Part shown: piece after piece, positions 48,701-59,710 of the stretch
Numbering within the stretch: position 1 is the stretch's first letter
How the letters are laid out: every line of letters starts with the position of its first letter
DNA from: Chelydra serpentina
Lineage: Eukaryota; Chordata; Testudines; Chelydridae
Assembly: GCA_037349315.1 (NCBI GenBank)
Contig: JBAIAC010000040.1
Coordinates: 13,162,001 to 13,226,000 of the forward strand
DNA: 64,000 nt
Direction of reading: 5' to 3'
Translations under genes and position numbers: made by a program
Notes under the pieces: generated by a model
Seen by the model: only the letters and a program-made list of their open reading frames with translations
Told to the model about the DNA's origin: nothing
Databases searched by the model: none

Positions 48701-48877
48701 AGCGTCCTCATCAATAATGAAGCTGCAGATTTCTCGCCATTGGCCCTGACAGGAAGCAGAATTCAGCTGTGCTATCTCCTCTGCCTCCCTTTTGGAACAG
48801 AGTGTTCCTGTGTGTGAGAGCTTTCTTGCTTAATTGCTTGTGGCGCTGTTAAATATGGATCTTGGTGGCTTTCCAAG
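45791..48877 (+). other. 3.1-kb intron
   Basis: Donor gtaggt, acceptor tttccaag. Contains a C-run (47057-47066), a terminal-repeat element (47385-47505) and a small dispersed fragment near 48000-48080. The 198-codon minus-strand frame at 48077-48673 has no family similarity. No gene. Confidence 0.78.
47385..47505. mobile_element. turtle terminal-repeat element (TATACCAGTATAAAGG)
   Basis: 'agttataccagtataaaggg', 'gctttatatcagtgtagctg' and 'ctttatactgatataactgc' are repeated inverted motifs, with 'cctagtgtggactcag' at the left edge. This is typical of short class-II-like elements of turtles. Confidence 0.55.
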
Positions 48878-49028
48878 GGCACCCCAGCTGAAGTGCTGTA
48901 CAAAGGAACCATTACCAGACTAATCGGAGAAGACAGCCCCGGCAGAGCAGAGAAGGTGCGAGAGGATGCCTTGCCCAAAGGACATGTCATCTACGAAGGG
49001 AAGAAAGGCCATGTGCTCTCCTATGACG
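48878..49028 (+). CDS. NCOR2: NCOR2 exon L, HVIYEGKKGHVLSY block
   Basis: A 151-bp exon (acceptor tttccaag, donor g|gtaagc). It encodes GTPAEVLYKGTITRLIGEDS, PGRAEKVREDALPKGHVIYE and GKKGHVLSYD. A G-T-I-T variant of the repeated motif is at 48905-48916. The KGHVIYEGKKGHVLSY sequence is a landmark of this family and identical or nearly so to mammals. Confidence 0.98.
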
Positions 49029-50084
49029 GTAAGCTGGAATCCTCTCTGGTTTTGCGGGGAGGGGCATCAGGGTCATGCACTAATGGCTGGGAGCGAGACT
49101 GGTTGGGAAAACATTACGAAGCGTAGCTTGCCGGTATCCCGTTTATATTTCCAGAGTAATTTTCTCCCTGTTCCTGATTTTTGAGGTCTTAGCCAAGGGC
49201 CAGATTTCCTTCTTTGATGCACACAGCCGCTGGTGTCAGCAGGAGAGCCCCACGTGTACAAGCTCTCTGGGGCAGGGAGCATCTCTTTCAGTGTCTTCGT
49301 GAGGGCCTTGCACGATGGGGCCCTGAGCTCGGAGGGGAGCCCCCGGGGGGATCACTGTGTATCAGTGATCATGCTGGCGTGCTTGCAGTTGGCTTAGTGG
49401 ATCTGAGGGGAGAGCGTCTGCAGGACACCTCTCTCCTTGCGCAGAAGGTAACTTGGTTCCCGCTGGGTCGAATGAAGCCATGTTGTGGGTCGCTTCATGC
49501 CCGTACACGCCGGTCCTGGGATAGAGGGCAGCATGCCCACCAGTGGGTATGACCCTGCACCTTCAGGGGAGGCTCTGAAGGCGTCAGGCTCCAGGGCTTA
49601 AGTTTCCCTGTGCCCATGTGAGGCCGTTGCATCTCTGAAGGCCCCGGCTAAGAGCTGATGGGCACGTTCCCTTTGGTGTGGAAAGCAGTAAAAGCAGGGC
49701 CCATCCTGGCCTAGGGCAAATCTCTCCCGCTGAGGAATAAGGGGACAGCATTGAAAGCCCTGTGGCCCAGTGTCACAGGGGCCCAGCGCCTCGTCAGGGC
49801 GCTGCGCCTTGCACTGAGCTGACGTCGCCATGGGAGCATGCCGCGGCAGGGCTGTACGGCGTTGCCATCCCTGAAGTAAATGGGGCCCCTTCGGTTGCCC
49901 TCCCAGCTGGGTTTGCAGGTGCCGGGTCAGACCCCAAGGAGTTGGGGCCTTTCCGTGAAACATGGGGTCTGTGGCAAACCCCATCACACCCCTGGGGTCT
50001 GAGCAAAGGGGCATCTCTCGTCATGTCATAACTCTGCCCTCAGACCCTGCTGTCCCCCCCCGCCCACCCTGGCTTTGACCACCG

Positions 50085-50590
50085 GAGTCCTGCCTAGCGG
50101 TTAGAGCACAGGGCCAGGAGTCAGGACTCTGGGTCCCATCCTCCGCTTTGATGCTGACCTGCCAGGGCATTTCAGGTAACTCACACAGGGCCAAAGGGCG
50201 GGCGGGGAGAGCAGGTGTGTGGAGCCCCCGCCGCAGGGAGCAGCTGTAGTTTGGCTGATTGCCATCTGGACGCATCGGGCAGAGACGGGCCAGAGGGGCA
50301 ATGAGGTGCTGGCTCCTGCAGCTGGGGAACGGGCGTCATTGGGAGGGCCCAGTGAACACCCTTCCCGCCGCGCAGCTGAAAGATTCGCTGTAGTGTAAAG
50401 TCTCCCACTTGGGCGCTAAACAACACCCCCTTCCAATGTAGGGCTCCCCTGTAGCAGCCTTCACTAGGCCCTTAACAACACGGAGCCTCCATTTCCCCCT
50501 CCGTACGGCGAGGATAACGCCCGTTTCCCAGGGTGCCGTGAGCCTGGCGTAGTTCAGGGTAACGTTCATGTAGTGCTTGGAGCTCCTCAG
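50085..50590 (+). mobile_element. MIR SINE, split into head and tail parts
   Basis: Head at 50085-50200 ('tagcggttagagcacagggc', 'ggagtcaggactctgggtcc'). Tail at 50460-50590 ('cctccatttccccctccgta', 'gaggataacgcccgtttccc', 'catgtagtgcttggagctcc'). The roughly 260 bases between may be an insertion or an unrelated gap. They could also be two separate copies. Confidence 0.65.
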
Positions 50591-50700
50591 CTGGGATCCC
50601 TTAGTCTTCTCACCTGTTCCCTAGCCCAGGTGAATGGCAGCCTCTCGCTCCCAGGCCGTGCTTAGCACCGCTGGCTAGGTTGCTGCTGCTTAACACTTCA

Positions 50701-50810
50701 CCCTCCGGATCAAACTCATCGTCGTCATGCCGTTGCCAAGCGGCGGCACGTCGGGGCCTTGCACCGCGTCGCCGCTCAGCGTCGCCCATGCGACGCAGCT
50801 GGGCTGATGC
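50701..50810 (+). promoter_or_regulatory. short, very CpG-dense patch
   Basis: About 16 CpG in roughly 105 bp by hand count, including 'gcggcggcacgtcggggcc' and 'cgtcgccgctcagcgtcgcc'. It is too short for a classic island but stands out from its surroundings. A possible intragenic regulatory site. Confidence 0.4.
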
Positions 50811-53800
50811 TAGGGAGGCCTGGTGATGGTTTTTATGGCTAGGCTGCAGGGCGGCCCCTTTGTGACCCTCATACCGGGCGTAAGAAGCCGCAGGCCTCCT
50901 CGTTGGCCCACGGAAACCTCGCTGCTATGTGGCAGTCGGGATCGCTGGTGTTGAGTCAGCGGGTTCGGTGAGCCCCAGCTGAATGCAACGTGGGGTGAAG
51001 TGGGGCTCTGTGCGCAGTGTCACTAGGAGTGGAACGAGATGCCCTCCCTGTCCCCCAGTGCGTCCGCCTCATCCCCCACCATCTCGGACTGGATGGAGCT
51101 GTATCCCCCTGCTCCCAGTGCTTCCATCTTGTCCCCTTTCCCCCCGTTGCTTCCTTTGACTTCCCCAAGTGCTCCATCTCTTGCACCAGGGGGTTCTATA
51201 TTTCACAGACGCACACAGGTGCCTGCACCAGAGACAGCGGCGATGGGCCCGTTCCTTGGTGGCCCCCTCCTCCTCGTTGTTATTAGACCCAGCCCCAGCC
51301 AGGGGCGTGGCTCACACAGAGGTTACTGTCTCAGCAGGACCCTTCGTGTTACTGGGACACTGCCACGGGAGGTAGCTCCGGCGGTTCGGTTTGGTGCCGT
51401 GATAAAGGGTTTTGCTGAACCTGCTCTGAATGCCCCGACTGCCGCTTAGAAGTGCCCCCTGCTTTCCCCTGACCCTTTCCCAGCGGCGCTGTGACCCCGA
51501 GCACGGGAGCCTCACTTCTGAGAAGTCACGCTACACCGGGGCAGCTCCCAAACTGGCATCAGGGTCCCGGCTGGGAAGAATGCCCAAAAGGAGCCCTCCA
51601 CGCACCTGGTGAAGTCCAGCCAGTTGTTCGACTAATCTCTGGGGTGTTACAGCGACATAGGCGGGGGGGCTCTTCCCCTCCCTTGACGGTGTCAGGAAAA
51701 GCAAGATTTCCAACCCTCACCCTGTGATGGGTGTGCTGAGCCCACGCTGGCGAAGCCAGGGTTAAAGAGCAGGTTTGGGCCCAAGAGGCCACGGCCCTTC
51801 GCCTTTGCTGGGCCTGCTCCCAGTGGAGGGAGCGGCTCAGCTCAGTCTGGGCTGACCCAGCAGAGCACGCGTGGGCAGCAGCCTCCTGCCAGGAAGCCAC
51901 CGGGTTCGCGCCTCCTAGCCGTGCCACAGGAAGCGAGTCGTCCCTGGGAACCGAAGGAGACGACTCGCTGTTGCCGGCCGAGGAACTGCTGGAGACGGCG
52001 CAGAAGGGATGCAAGAGGGACCCCACGTCCAACCCTGGAGACATCCCCAGAGGGACTGGGACGAGGGTGGACAGCAACCGAGGGAACGTGAGTGGGGGTA
52101 TAGGGACCTGCGCCCTGTGCCAGGGTATCCTGTTTTGAGGGGCCCTGGGTTGGAACTTGGTGGAGCAGGGGGGCCCAGCTTCTCCTTCCCTCCCCTCGCT
52201 CACTGCTCGGCGACACTCCCTCGGATACCACCGCTAGGTAAAGCGGCCCCTTGGTCTCTCGCCAGTGGACATTCCCCTGGGCTTTGAACTCTTGCCTGGA
52301 GGCATTCCATGCCCGAGTATCACCATTAGGTGATACTGCCAGCCCGGGGCATCCAGCCAACCCCCGACGACCCTTCGTCGTTCAGTGCAGTGGTGCTCTC
52401 TGTGTTCACTCAGTAACCAGCTGTTACTTCCTTCCCCGAGCCTGCTCTCTGGGTGGCAGGGCTGGCCCTAAAATCAGCTGGCAGTTTGCACAGAAGCTCA
52501 GTTGGCTTCCATGAGCGATGAGCGGAGGTTTGTTTCCAGTGACACCTACGAGCGACTCCTCCATACGAGCCTTGCATTGCACACCGCTCCTCCCCGAGCT
52601 TTTGGGGCCGGGCACGTGCATCCCAGCCGCCGCCTTGAGAGACGTCCTTGCCCCATTGAGTCTGGAAGCAGAGGATGCTTTACAGCAACCGCCACCCTTG
52701 GCCTCTTGGATCCCGGGAGGCTCAGGAACCCGGCCCCGATGCAAAGCAGGAGCTTTGTGGTGCCTGGCCCGCACACGCACGAGGCGCATGCGTGACTGTC
52801 TTACAGGGCTGCATCACTTCTGCGCCGAGTGTGAGGCAGAGATGACTAAGGACCAGATCCTAATCTCGGATGTACCCGCCCGCCTCGCCGTCTATCTTTC
52901 AGATCTGCTGCTGTGTCACACCCCCACAGCTCACATCCCTCTCCAGAGAGCAACGGCCTTCGGTGCTCGTCTCTCTCTCGCCACCGCGGCCTGCCTGACG
53001 CCCGAACCAAGCCGAGGTGGGGTGGGGGTGGTGCTTCGGCTGCTAGCGTTAGAGCACAGGGCTGGGAACGCTGGCCATGTTCTCGGGCTGAGGAAGGAGC
53101 CACCAGAGAGAATGTGCCTTGGGTTGGCTCTTTCTCTGCCACTATGGGGAGCCGCTGCCACTCCCTCCTGCCCCCAGGTGAGGGTTCCTTGGTGTGGGAT
53201 GGGGAGGTTGTTGCAGGGGGGTGTCTGAGTGGGGGTCTCTTTCTCTCTCTCTGTGTTGGGAGCAGGAGGGGAGAGGCTGAAAAGACGAGCTAGAGTCTTG
53301 GCCCACAAGCCGTTACTCGGTTCCATTCCAGAACTGCTCGCTCGGTTTTCCGTGGTACACTTGCGGGGGGTGCCGGCGTGTCCGCTCAGTCAAGCTGTTG
53401 GAGGAAAGGAGCACAGGCTCGGGATGGGCCAGCTTGGGGTCAGCACCCTCCCCTCCCCTCCCCCGGTCGGGGCCCGCTTTTCCGCCGGGGTCAGCACTCA
53501 GCAGCTCCCACTCTGATGCGGACAGCCAGGTTTCCAGGCACTCTGCACGCGACTTACAGATCTGTGCGGGTCAGAGTGCAAAAACATAGCCTGCCCCACT
53601 GGGATAATACCTCGCAGAGCTCCCTCGGCTTCACAGCGAACAGCCGGACGGTTGCACAGCAGGTGTGGAGCCCTGGGCCAGCAGCAAACGGGTTAAAATC
53701 CTACCATGGCAGAAGTCCTGAATTTAGGCTTGGAGCCACCCCTGTGGACTCAGTCTTGTGCTGCCCCTGTGCTGGGTGTGAGGAGCATTTTCTGCAGTGC

Positions 53801-54309
53801 CCAAGACACCGCATGCAAAGCAAATCTCCATTCCTCTCCCTTTCGGTTGTTAACTTTGCCCCAGCTGGGCTCAGCGTAGCCTCGGGGATAGTTGGCAGAA
53901 TCAGTACCAGAAAACCACGCCAGAAATGTTTCCAAGCTTTACAACTGGGTCTCTTTAGCCAGCACTCCGGATCAAATAGTTGATCTTAAAAATCGCGCCG
54001 CAGTAGGGAGAAAAGCCAGAGCGCCTCTCGCGTGCCAAATTCCGGTTTAAAGACTAAACCCCAATCGTTGCAATAGCTGCCTGAGCTGTTAATCGGACAC
54101 GGGGGGGATTGCCAAATGGAGAGAATGAACTGCAAATAATGGATGTGAACCCAATTCCATATGGCTCACGCTGCCTGTGCGCTCCTCCCTCCGAACCCCG
54201 GGGCTGCTGAGCCGGCTTGTGCATGGACTTCCCGTGGCACTGCTCGTACAAGGATAATGACAATACTTCTTCCCCCTCGGCGCATTCATTCAGACACCTC
54301 CCCCATAGA

Positions 54310-54450
54310 GGCAGCATAGACCTGGATTCTATTCCCAGACCTGCTGCGTGACCTTGAGCAAGTCACCGAATCGCTCCGTGCCTCAGTTTCCCACCCCACC
54401 CTTCGTCTGTGTGGATTGACAGCGATTCAGGGCCAGGCTCTGAGGGTGAG
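54310..54450 (+). mobile_element. MIR SINE fragment
   Basis: 'cctggattctattcccagac', 'ctgctgcgtgaccttgagca' and 'cgtgcctcagtttcccaccc' follow the MIR order. Confidence 0.82.
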
Positions 54451-54650
54451 CCCTTGATTTCGACTGGAGCCTCTTGGCGCTACCGTAATACAAACAATAA
54501 GAAGAACGTGGGGGAGGGAGGTTAACATCAGTATCTACGGGGCAATGGAGCGGACTGATTCACCCAAGGCCATAGGGGGAGTGAGAACTGAAATGAACCT
54601 CCAGGAGTTTTCACTGTTTCGATCCCATGCGCAGACCTGGAACATGTACG

Positions 54651-54850
54651 GGGGGAGGGATAGCTCAGGGGTTTGAGCATTGGCCTGCTAAACCCAGAGT
54701 TGTGAGTTCAATTCTTGAGGGGGCCATTTAGGGATCTGGGGCAAAAATCTGTCAGGGGACAGTACTTGGTCCTGCTAGTGAAGGCAGGGGACTGGACTCT
54801 ATGACCTTTCAAGGTCCTTCCAGCTCTGAGACAGGCATATCTCTATATAT
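54651..54850 (+). mobile_element. CryI tRNA-derived SINE (cryptodiran turtle)
   Basis: Head with pol III box A 'tagctcaggggtttgagc' (54661-54678) and box B 'gagttcaattc' (54704-54714), a middle 'gggatctggggcaaaaatct', then a CR1-derived tail 'gggactggactctatgacct' and 'aggtccttccagctctgaga', ending 'aggcatatctctatatatt'. This is the structure of the CryI SINE of hidden-necked turtles, mobilised by CR1 (family knowledge). It is near full length and in sense orientation within the intron. The family is restricted to turtles, so it is the best taxonomic marker in the window. Confidence 0.9.
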
Positions 54851-54858
54851 TTTACTTT

Positions 54859-55045
54859 AGCAGGCAGTCCTGTATTGGCAAAGAGACGGGCTCTCTGTAT
54901 AACCCTTGTCCCTCTCTGATTTCGATGATTCTGCATGAAAATCTATTTCAGATGAGAAGAGGAGCTAGTGTATGAGGCTTAATTTAATTCATTTTTGTAC
55001 TTTCTCCATCAGCCTCTCTGTGCATTAGATTTTTAGGCCACCTCT
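54859..55045 (+). repeat. non-coding duplicated segment, copy 1
   Basis: Shares with 56248-56444, in the same order: agcaggcagtcctg, 'ttctgcatgaaaatctattt', 'tgaggcttaatttaattc', 'ctttctccatcagcctc' and ttagattttt. Copy 1 directly follows the CryI SINE. Confidence 0.88.
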
Positions 55046-56247
55046 CCCTCTACCTGTACATATGAATAGTAAGTATTGAGTAAGAAGGCCCCTAGGCAGA
55101 GTAATTGGATACGTGTATCTGGTTGATATTTCTCTCCTCTCTGGACCTGTAAGACAAGGTGATTTGATCCCCAATATCCTGCTCATCTCCTTTCCTCTAG
55201 ACAATCCTGGGACAGTTTCAAATGCAATAGCGAATGAGTTAAAAAAAATTAAATTAGATTAAATCGTTAGTGATTATGAGTTCTGGCAAGCAGGGGGAAA
55301 AACCCGCAAGTTCTGTAGTGCCGTGAGGGTACTTACAAATAAAAGGGCTCTAATGAGACAAAATCCTTTAGCATATGCAGGCTGAATTGTGCTAGATTGG
55401 TTATTCTCATTTTGCATGTGATTGCTAATGGCTTCTGCGAGCAAGGGACATGTTTTCTGAGCAATTTTCTTTCTGTTTAATCTCTCTATTCCCTCCCCCC
55501 GAAACACGTGAAACAAAGAGAACAGGGGACGGCGTTCCTTTTGCAGAAGAGCTATTTAGAACAGATGTTCCTTGATAACAGGATGCGGCAACATTACCCC
55601 CTTCATGCGTCTCAAGATGCCTGGCTGCTTTCTAAACATCAGCCGCTGATTTTTCACGTCAAATGGGTCTGAAGCCAAGAGAGAGACAGAAATTCACTTT
55701 CTGTTTCCCAGAATCTTTCCCCAAGCCCTTTTCGGTTTGATTGTATGGTGATTGCAGAAACTAATAGTGGGGGTTGTGTCGTAATAATCCCATTTTATTC
55801 ATTACTGGCTTCACAGAAGAGAACTTTTGTTCCCAAACTCTCCGTGACCGAACAAACGTTTTGAACTTCTCCTGTGTTTTCTGTAAGTGTGTAATCGTAG
55901 ATCTGGTGTATGTGAAAGAAGAGGATCAGGACACTAGCATTCCTTGGCAGGGTAGACTAGTCCAGGGATAACAGGCAATGAGTTTATCTTGTGTGAGCCA
56001 ATTGCAGCGATTGGAGCTTGTTACATAAACCTTGGGCTTTCAGCTGTGTCATAAACTGCCTTGTAAATTTCATGGGGTGGGCTGGATTATGCAGGAAAAA
56101 AGAATGTGGCAGCAAATGGATTTGCTGATGTTAAATCCAGTGGTGAACCATAGATTTTTTTTTTTTCAGGCTGTAGAACAGACTTCCAAGGGGAAAGGGG
56201 AGCCCCCCATCACTTGGAAATATAGAATATAGATGCAACAGCACCGT

Positions 56248-56444
56248 AGCAGGCAGTACTGCAGTGGCAGGGAAATGGGTTTAATAGCCTACCTGGCCTA
56301 CCTTGACTTTCCATAGTTCTGCATGAAAATCTATTTTAAATTGGAAAAGGAACTAGTATTTGAGGCTTAATTTAGTTCTGTGACTCGATACTGTAGTTTC
56401 TCCATCAGCCTCCGTTACAGTGCGTTGGATTTTTCACATCCTCT
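56248..56444 (+). repeat. non-coding duplicated segment, copy 2
   Basis: Diverged partner of 54859-55045: agcaggcagtactg, 'ttctgcatgaaaatctattt' (identical), 'tgaggcttaatttagttc', 'gtttctccatcagcctcc' and ttggattttt. Direct orientation, 1.39 kb apart. Not a repeat family that I know. Confidence 0.88.
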
Positions 56445-56969
56445 GTTGTCTTTGAGTGGTTTGTCCGTCTCTTGGTTCTGATTAGCGGAATGGGAGTGTT
56501 CTTTCTGCTAGTTTTGATGTTAAAGGGTTTTCTGCTTTGCTTCTTCCCCTTTGCCAGCTTTTATCATCTGGGGAATGTCTCAAAGTGTCTGTTAGGAAGA
56601 CTGGACAAGATGACAGACAGTAGGTGTATTCAGGAAACCGCGCCCCACGGATAATTCCAGCTGCTTACGCCAGAGCTGAATTTGCTCCATAACGTCTCGC
56701 GGGCTGTGTCTGGATAGTGGGAAAGACGGAGGCTCTTGCCCAAACATGAGGCCACGGGGGCGGGCAGGGAGGAGAGAGAGAGGCTGAATTTCCTGGAACC
56801 CAGCAGCATGTTGTTATGCCGACAGCCTGCTGAGCACAAGCTGAACTGCGGGACTCCCGCCGATGGGAGTGAGCCTTTAGTGGACGTGCGAATGACAATA
56901 AACAACCTCGCTCCTTCACTCCCTGTCCTTCATGCCACTATTGTTTCTTCATCTCCTTTTATTTCCTAG

Positions 56970-57122
56970 GTGCAGTCGGTGCTTCCCAGTGCCCCAAGGA
57001 GGACAGCAGAAGCGCAGGCGCTTCTCATGAGACCACTGGTACCAAACGGACCTACGATATGATGGAGGGGAGGATCAGCCGGGGTTTGCCGGCGCGCGAT
57101 CTGTCGTCCGCTAGCATTGAAG
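56970..57122 (+). CDS. NCOR2: NCOR2 exon M, KRTYDMMEG block
   Basis: A 153-bp exon (acceptor tttcctag, donor g|gtgggt), symmetric phase 1. It encodes GAVGASQCPKEDSRSAGASH, ETTGTKRTYDMMEGRISRGL and PARDLSSASIE. KRTYDMMEGR and SSASIEG are family landmarks. Between them this species has SRGLPARDL where the mammalian forms I recall have only GRAI or GRTV, so the exon is about five residues longer. NCOR1 has a longer spacer here too (QGMSMRESPVSAPLEG). Confidence 0.95.
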
Positions 57123-58567
57123 GTGGGTTTGGGGGGATCTTTCAGTCGTGCCGTGTCAGGAGTCAAACACTGGGGCAGATAGTGCGCGGCATCTTTCCAG
57201 TTCTGAGACCTCTCCCCATCTGCCGACAGCAGCCCTTCTGTTCCAGGAGTGGCAGCAGCCTGTTTTGGAGGAGAGGCACATGGCTATGCGCTCTCCCGCA
57301 GGACCGTCTGGCTCATATTTTCTTTCATCTAAAATGAGACCTCCAGACCGAAAGTGCATGTTTTGCTGCATGCTTGCATGTCTGTGTGTGTGAGTGGCAA
57401 CCATAATCTCTCTTTCTGGATCTGTCAATACAGTGAGAACTTACAGGCCTTACCAGGAAAATGAGTCTTAATTCATCTGCCCGTCCTCAACACCAGGGCT
57501 TTGTGCTCTGCACAGAAATGGCCACGTTGCTCTAAACTAGAGATGCAGGCTGCGATTTTCAGTGGTTGACAGGCACACAACTCCCATTGAAGGTCCCAGC
57601 TGTAACTGTTGAAAGGACTTCAGCAGAGAATTCTAGCTGTAAAAGGTTTTGCTTAAAATAAACCCTAAAAAAAGTTTACAAACCGTAACCCTCATATTTT
57701 CAGGCCCCATTACCAAGAGAACCCAGTGTCAGAGCCGGCTAACTCTGCTAAGCTCTTTGTACAGCACCTAACCCAATGGGTTCCTCGTCCATGGTTGGGG
57801 CTCCTAGGCCCTCCTGTAATAAAATAAGAAATAACCGTAATAATAAAGTGACTATACATGTGAAACCTCTGATCCTTGGATTTCATTGGGGCGCCTTACA
57901 AGTGTTACAGTGTTTTGTAAGATTGGGTTCCGAGTATCTAGTTTATCTGTAGGGCTTATATATTTTAATAGTGGCATCTTCATTCTCTCTACACCCACAT
58001 GGAACTGAGAGCAGGGAAAAGTTACACAGAAGTTTTGCGGGGGAAGGGGCAAAGTGGGTTTCTGATTTATAAAGCAGGAAGCGATGCAATTTTGAAGTTA
58101 CAATTCTCTAATTGCTATCTAATGGGTAGATGAATCATATTTTTGTTGGAGGTGTTGGCATCTATCCATATGCTTTGGGCGTTACTGACATACATGCATC
58201 TCAGGAAAAACTTTCAGGGAAGATGATGGTTCTGGACCTGCAAATGCAGCCTTCCCTTGCAGCGTTTTGAATCCAAACAGGGCAGCAATAGTAGCAAAAC
58301 AAGAACGCGAAACTGACTAGAAACAAAGGGAAACTGACTGGCCTGGCCTTTTGGTCCCCCAAGTACAAGAAGTAAACAAGCAGTTCAAAAGGGGAAAAGT
58401 AAACTAGCTACCTATAAAGCATTATTGTATTAATCCCAGGTGGTGCTATTACTGGAGACAACTTTTCAAAGATGAGGTGATTTCTCTCTCGTCAGTGTCC
58501 CTTTAAAATATAATGAAAATGTCAGCAGTCTTGCTACCCTCTGACTGTTCTCTTTGGCCTGTTCTAG
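57123..58567 (+). other. 1.4-kb intron
   Basis: Donor gtgggt (weaker than its neighbours), acceptor gttctag. A reverse dispersed-repeat copy lies at 57751-57840. The rest is AT-rich and shows nothing I recognise. Confidence 0.78.
57751..57840 (-). repeat. dispersed repeat copy, reverse orientation
   Basis: 'tgtacagcacctaacccaat' and 'gttggggctcctaggccctc' are the complement of the family copy at 18855-18935. Confidence 0.6.
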
Positions 58568-58654
58568 GTCTAATGGGTCGAGCAATCCCACCCGACAGAC
58601 ACAGTCCCCATAACTTAAAGGAGCAGCATCATATCCGGGGCTCAATTACACAAG
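58568..58654 (+). CDS. NCOR2: NCOR2 exon N, EQHHIRGSITQ
   Basis: An 87-bp exon (acceptor gttctag, donor g|gtaata), symmetric phase 1. It encodes GLMGRAIPPDRHSPHNLKEQ and HHIRGSITQ. The motif G-S-I-T-Q (58639-58653) continues as G-I-P across the next intron. Nearly identical to mammals. Confidence 0.97.
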
Positions 58655-59429
58655 GTAATACTGGCAAGTATCCACATCAGGAAGTATATATGGGGGTGGG
58701 CAGGCCATGATTTGTGACATTTCCTCATGTGCAGCACAGCACTGTCACTTAACCCTGGATGCAATTAGCGCGGCAGGAACTAAGGACTGAGTTGTCCCAC
58801 TGGTTCTGCAGTCACATTGCAGACCTAGACAGCAACTGGAGAAGCAGAGTCCTAGTGGGTAGAGCACTGGACTGGGACTCAGGAGACTTGAGGTCTAATT
58901 CCAGCTTTGCCACTGGCCTGCTGCGTGACCATGGGCAAGTTACTTCCCTGCTCTGTGCCTCAGTTTCCCCATCTGTAAAATGGGGATAATGATCCTGACC
59001 TCCTTTGTCAAGTGTTTTGAGATCTAATGATGCAAAGGGATAGGTAAGAGCTAGGTATTATTCATCATCATCATCATATCTTCTGCTTGGCGAGGGTGAG
59101 ATTTTCAGAAGTGAGCCGTTGACATTGGCCTCACTCTGCTCTCGTTTAAGTCCCTGGCAAAATTCCCACTGGGGAGCTCACTGAGAGCAGAGCTGAGCCA
59201 CCGCAGAGCGTTTCTGAAAAATCCCAGTCTTGGTCTTCAAGATCTCATACGGCGAGGCAGTTGGGGCTTTGCAGAATCGGTTGGGTTGCCCAGGCTCTGT
59301 AGTGGCTTTGCATGTGAAATCCATCAAACCCCCATGGCCCACAGCCTGTATAGGGGCCGTAAGTACATAATTCAGTTTGCATGACCCTGCTTCTTTGGAG
59401 AATCACACTGGTGCATTACCTTCTTGCAG
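58655..59429 (+). other. 775-bp intron
   Basis: Donor gtaata, acceptor cttgcag. Contains a near full-length MIR (58845-59075), a short (TCA)n run (59061-59078) and a 'gattttcag' type dispersed fragment (59095-59230). Confidence 0.82.
58845..59075 (+). mobile_element. MIR SINE, well preserved
   Basis: Head 'gtagagcactggactgggac', then 'ctgctgcgtgaccatgggca', 'gtgcctcagtttccccatct', 'gtaaaatggggataatgatc' and a 3' end with 'ggtaagagctaggtattatt'. All MIR parts are in order. Confidence 0.93.
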
Positions 59430-59710
59430 GAATCCCGCGATCCTATGTGGAGGGCCACGAGGACTACCTCAGAAGAGAAGCCAAACAGCTCAAGAGGGAA
59501 AACACTCCCCCAAGGGACTTGTCCGACACTTACAAAGTCAGGCCTCATGAGGGCCTCGCTCCCTTGAAAATGAAAGCAGCTCACGAAGGCCTCGTTGCCA
59601 CCGTGAAGGAAGCAGGAAGATCGATCCATGAGATTCCCAGGGAAGAGTTAAGACGCACGCCTGACATCCAGGTTGCAGCAAGGCCTCTGAAGGAAGGATC
59701 TATCACACAG
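59430..59710 (+). CDS. NCOR2: NCOR2 exon O, GRSIHEIPREELR block
   Basis: A 281-bp exon (acceptor cttgcag, donor g|gtgcgt). It encodes GIPRSYVEGHEDYLRREAKQ, LKRENTPPRDLSDTYKVRPH, then EGLVATVKEAGRSIHEIPRE and ELRRTPDIQVAARPLKEGSI plus TQ. GRSIHEIPR is shared by NCOR1 and NCOR2. L-K-R-E (59489-59500) is a further sumoylation-type site. The exon ends with G-S-I-T-Q (59696-59710), which continues as G-T-P in the next exon. The proline run found in mammals after TPP is absent here (TPPRDL). Confidence 0.97.

Larger units (their letters stand above)
49029..56969 (+). other. 7.9-kb intron
   Basis: Donor gtaagc, acceptor tttcctag. The first half is GC-rich, with a split MIR (50085-50590) and a very CpG-dense patch (50701-50810). 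The second half is AT-richer and holds a MIR (54310-54450), the CryI SINE (54651-54850) and two copies of a non-coding duplicated segment (54859-55045 and 56248-56444). The 236-codon frame at 52518-53228 is a chance frame. 50811-54309 and 55046-56247 show no gene. Confidence 0.8.

Noticed and set aside
52518..53228. 236-codon open frame on the + strand in the 49-57 kb intron
   Set aside because: GC-rich intron sequence with overlapping long frames on both strands, no recognisable domain and no splice relation to NCOR2.
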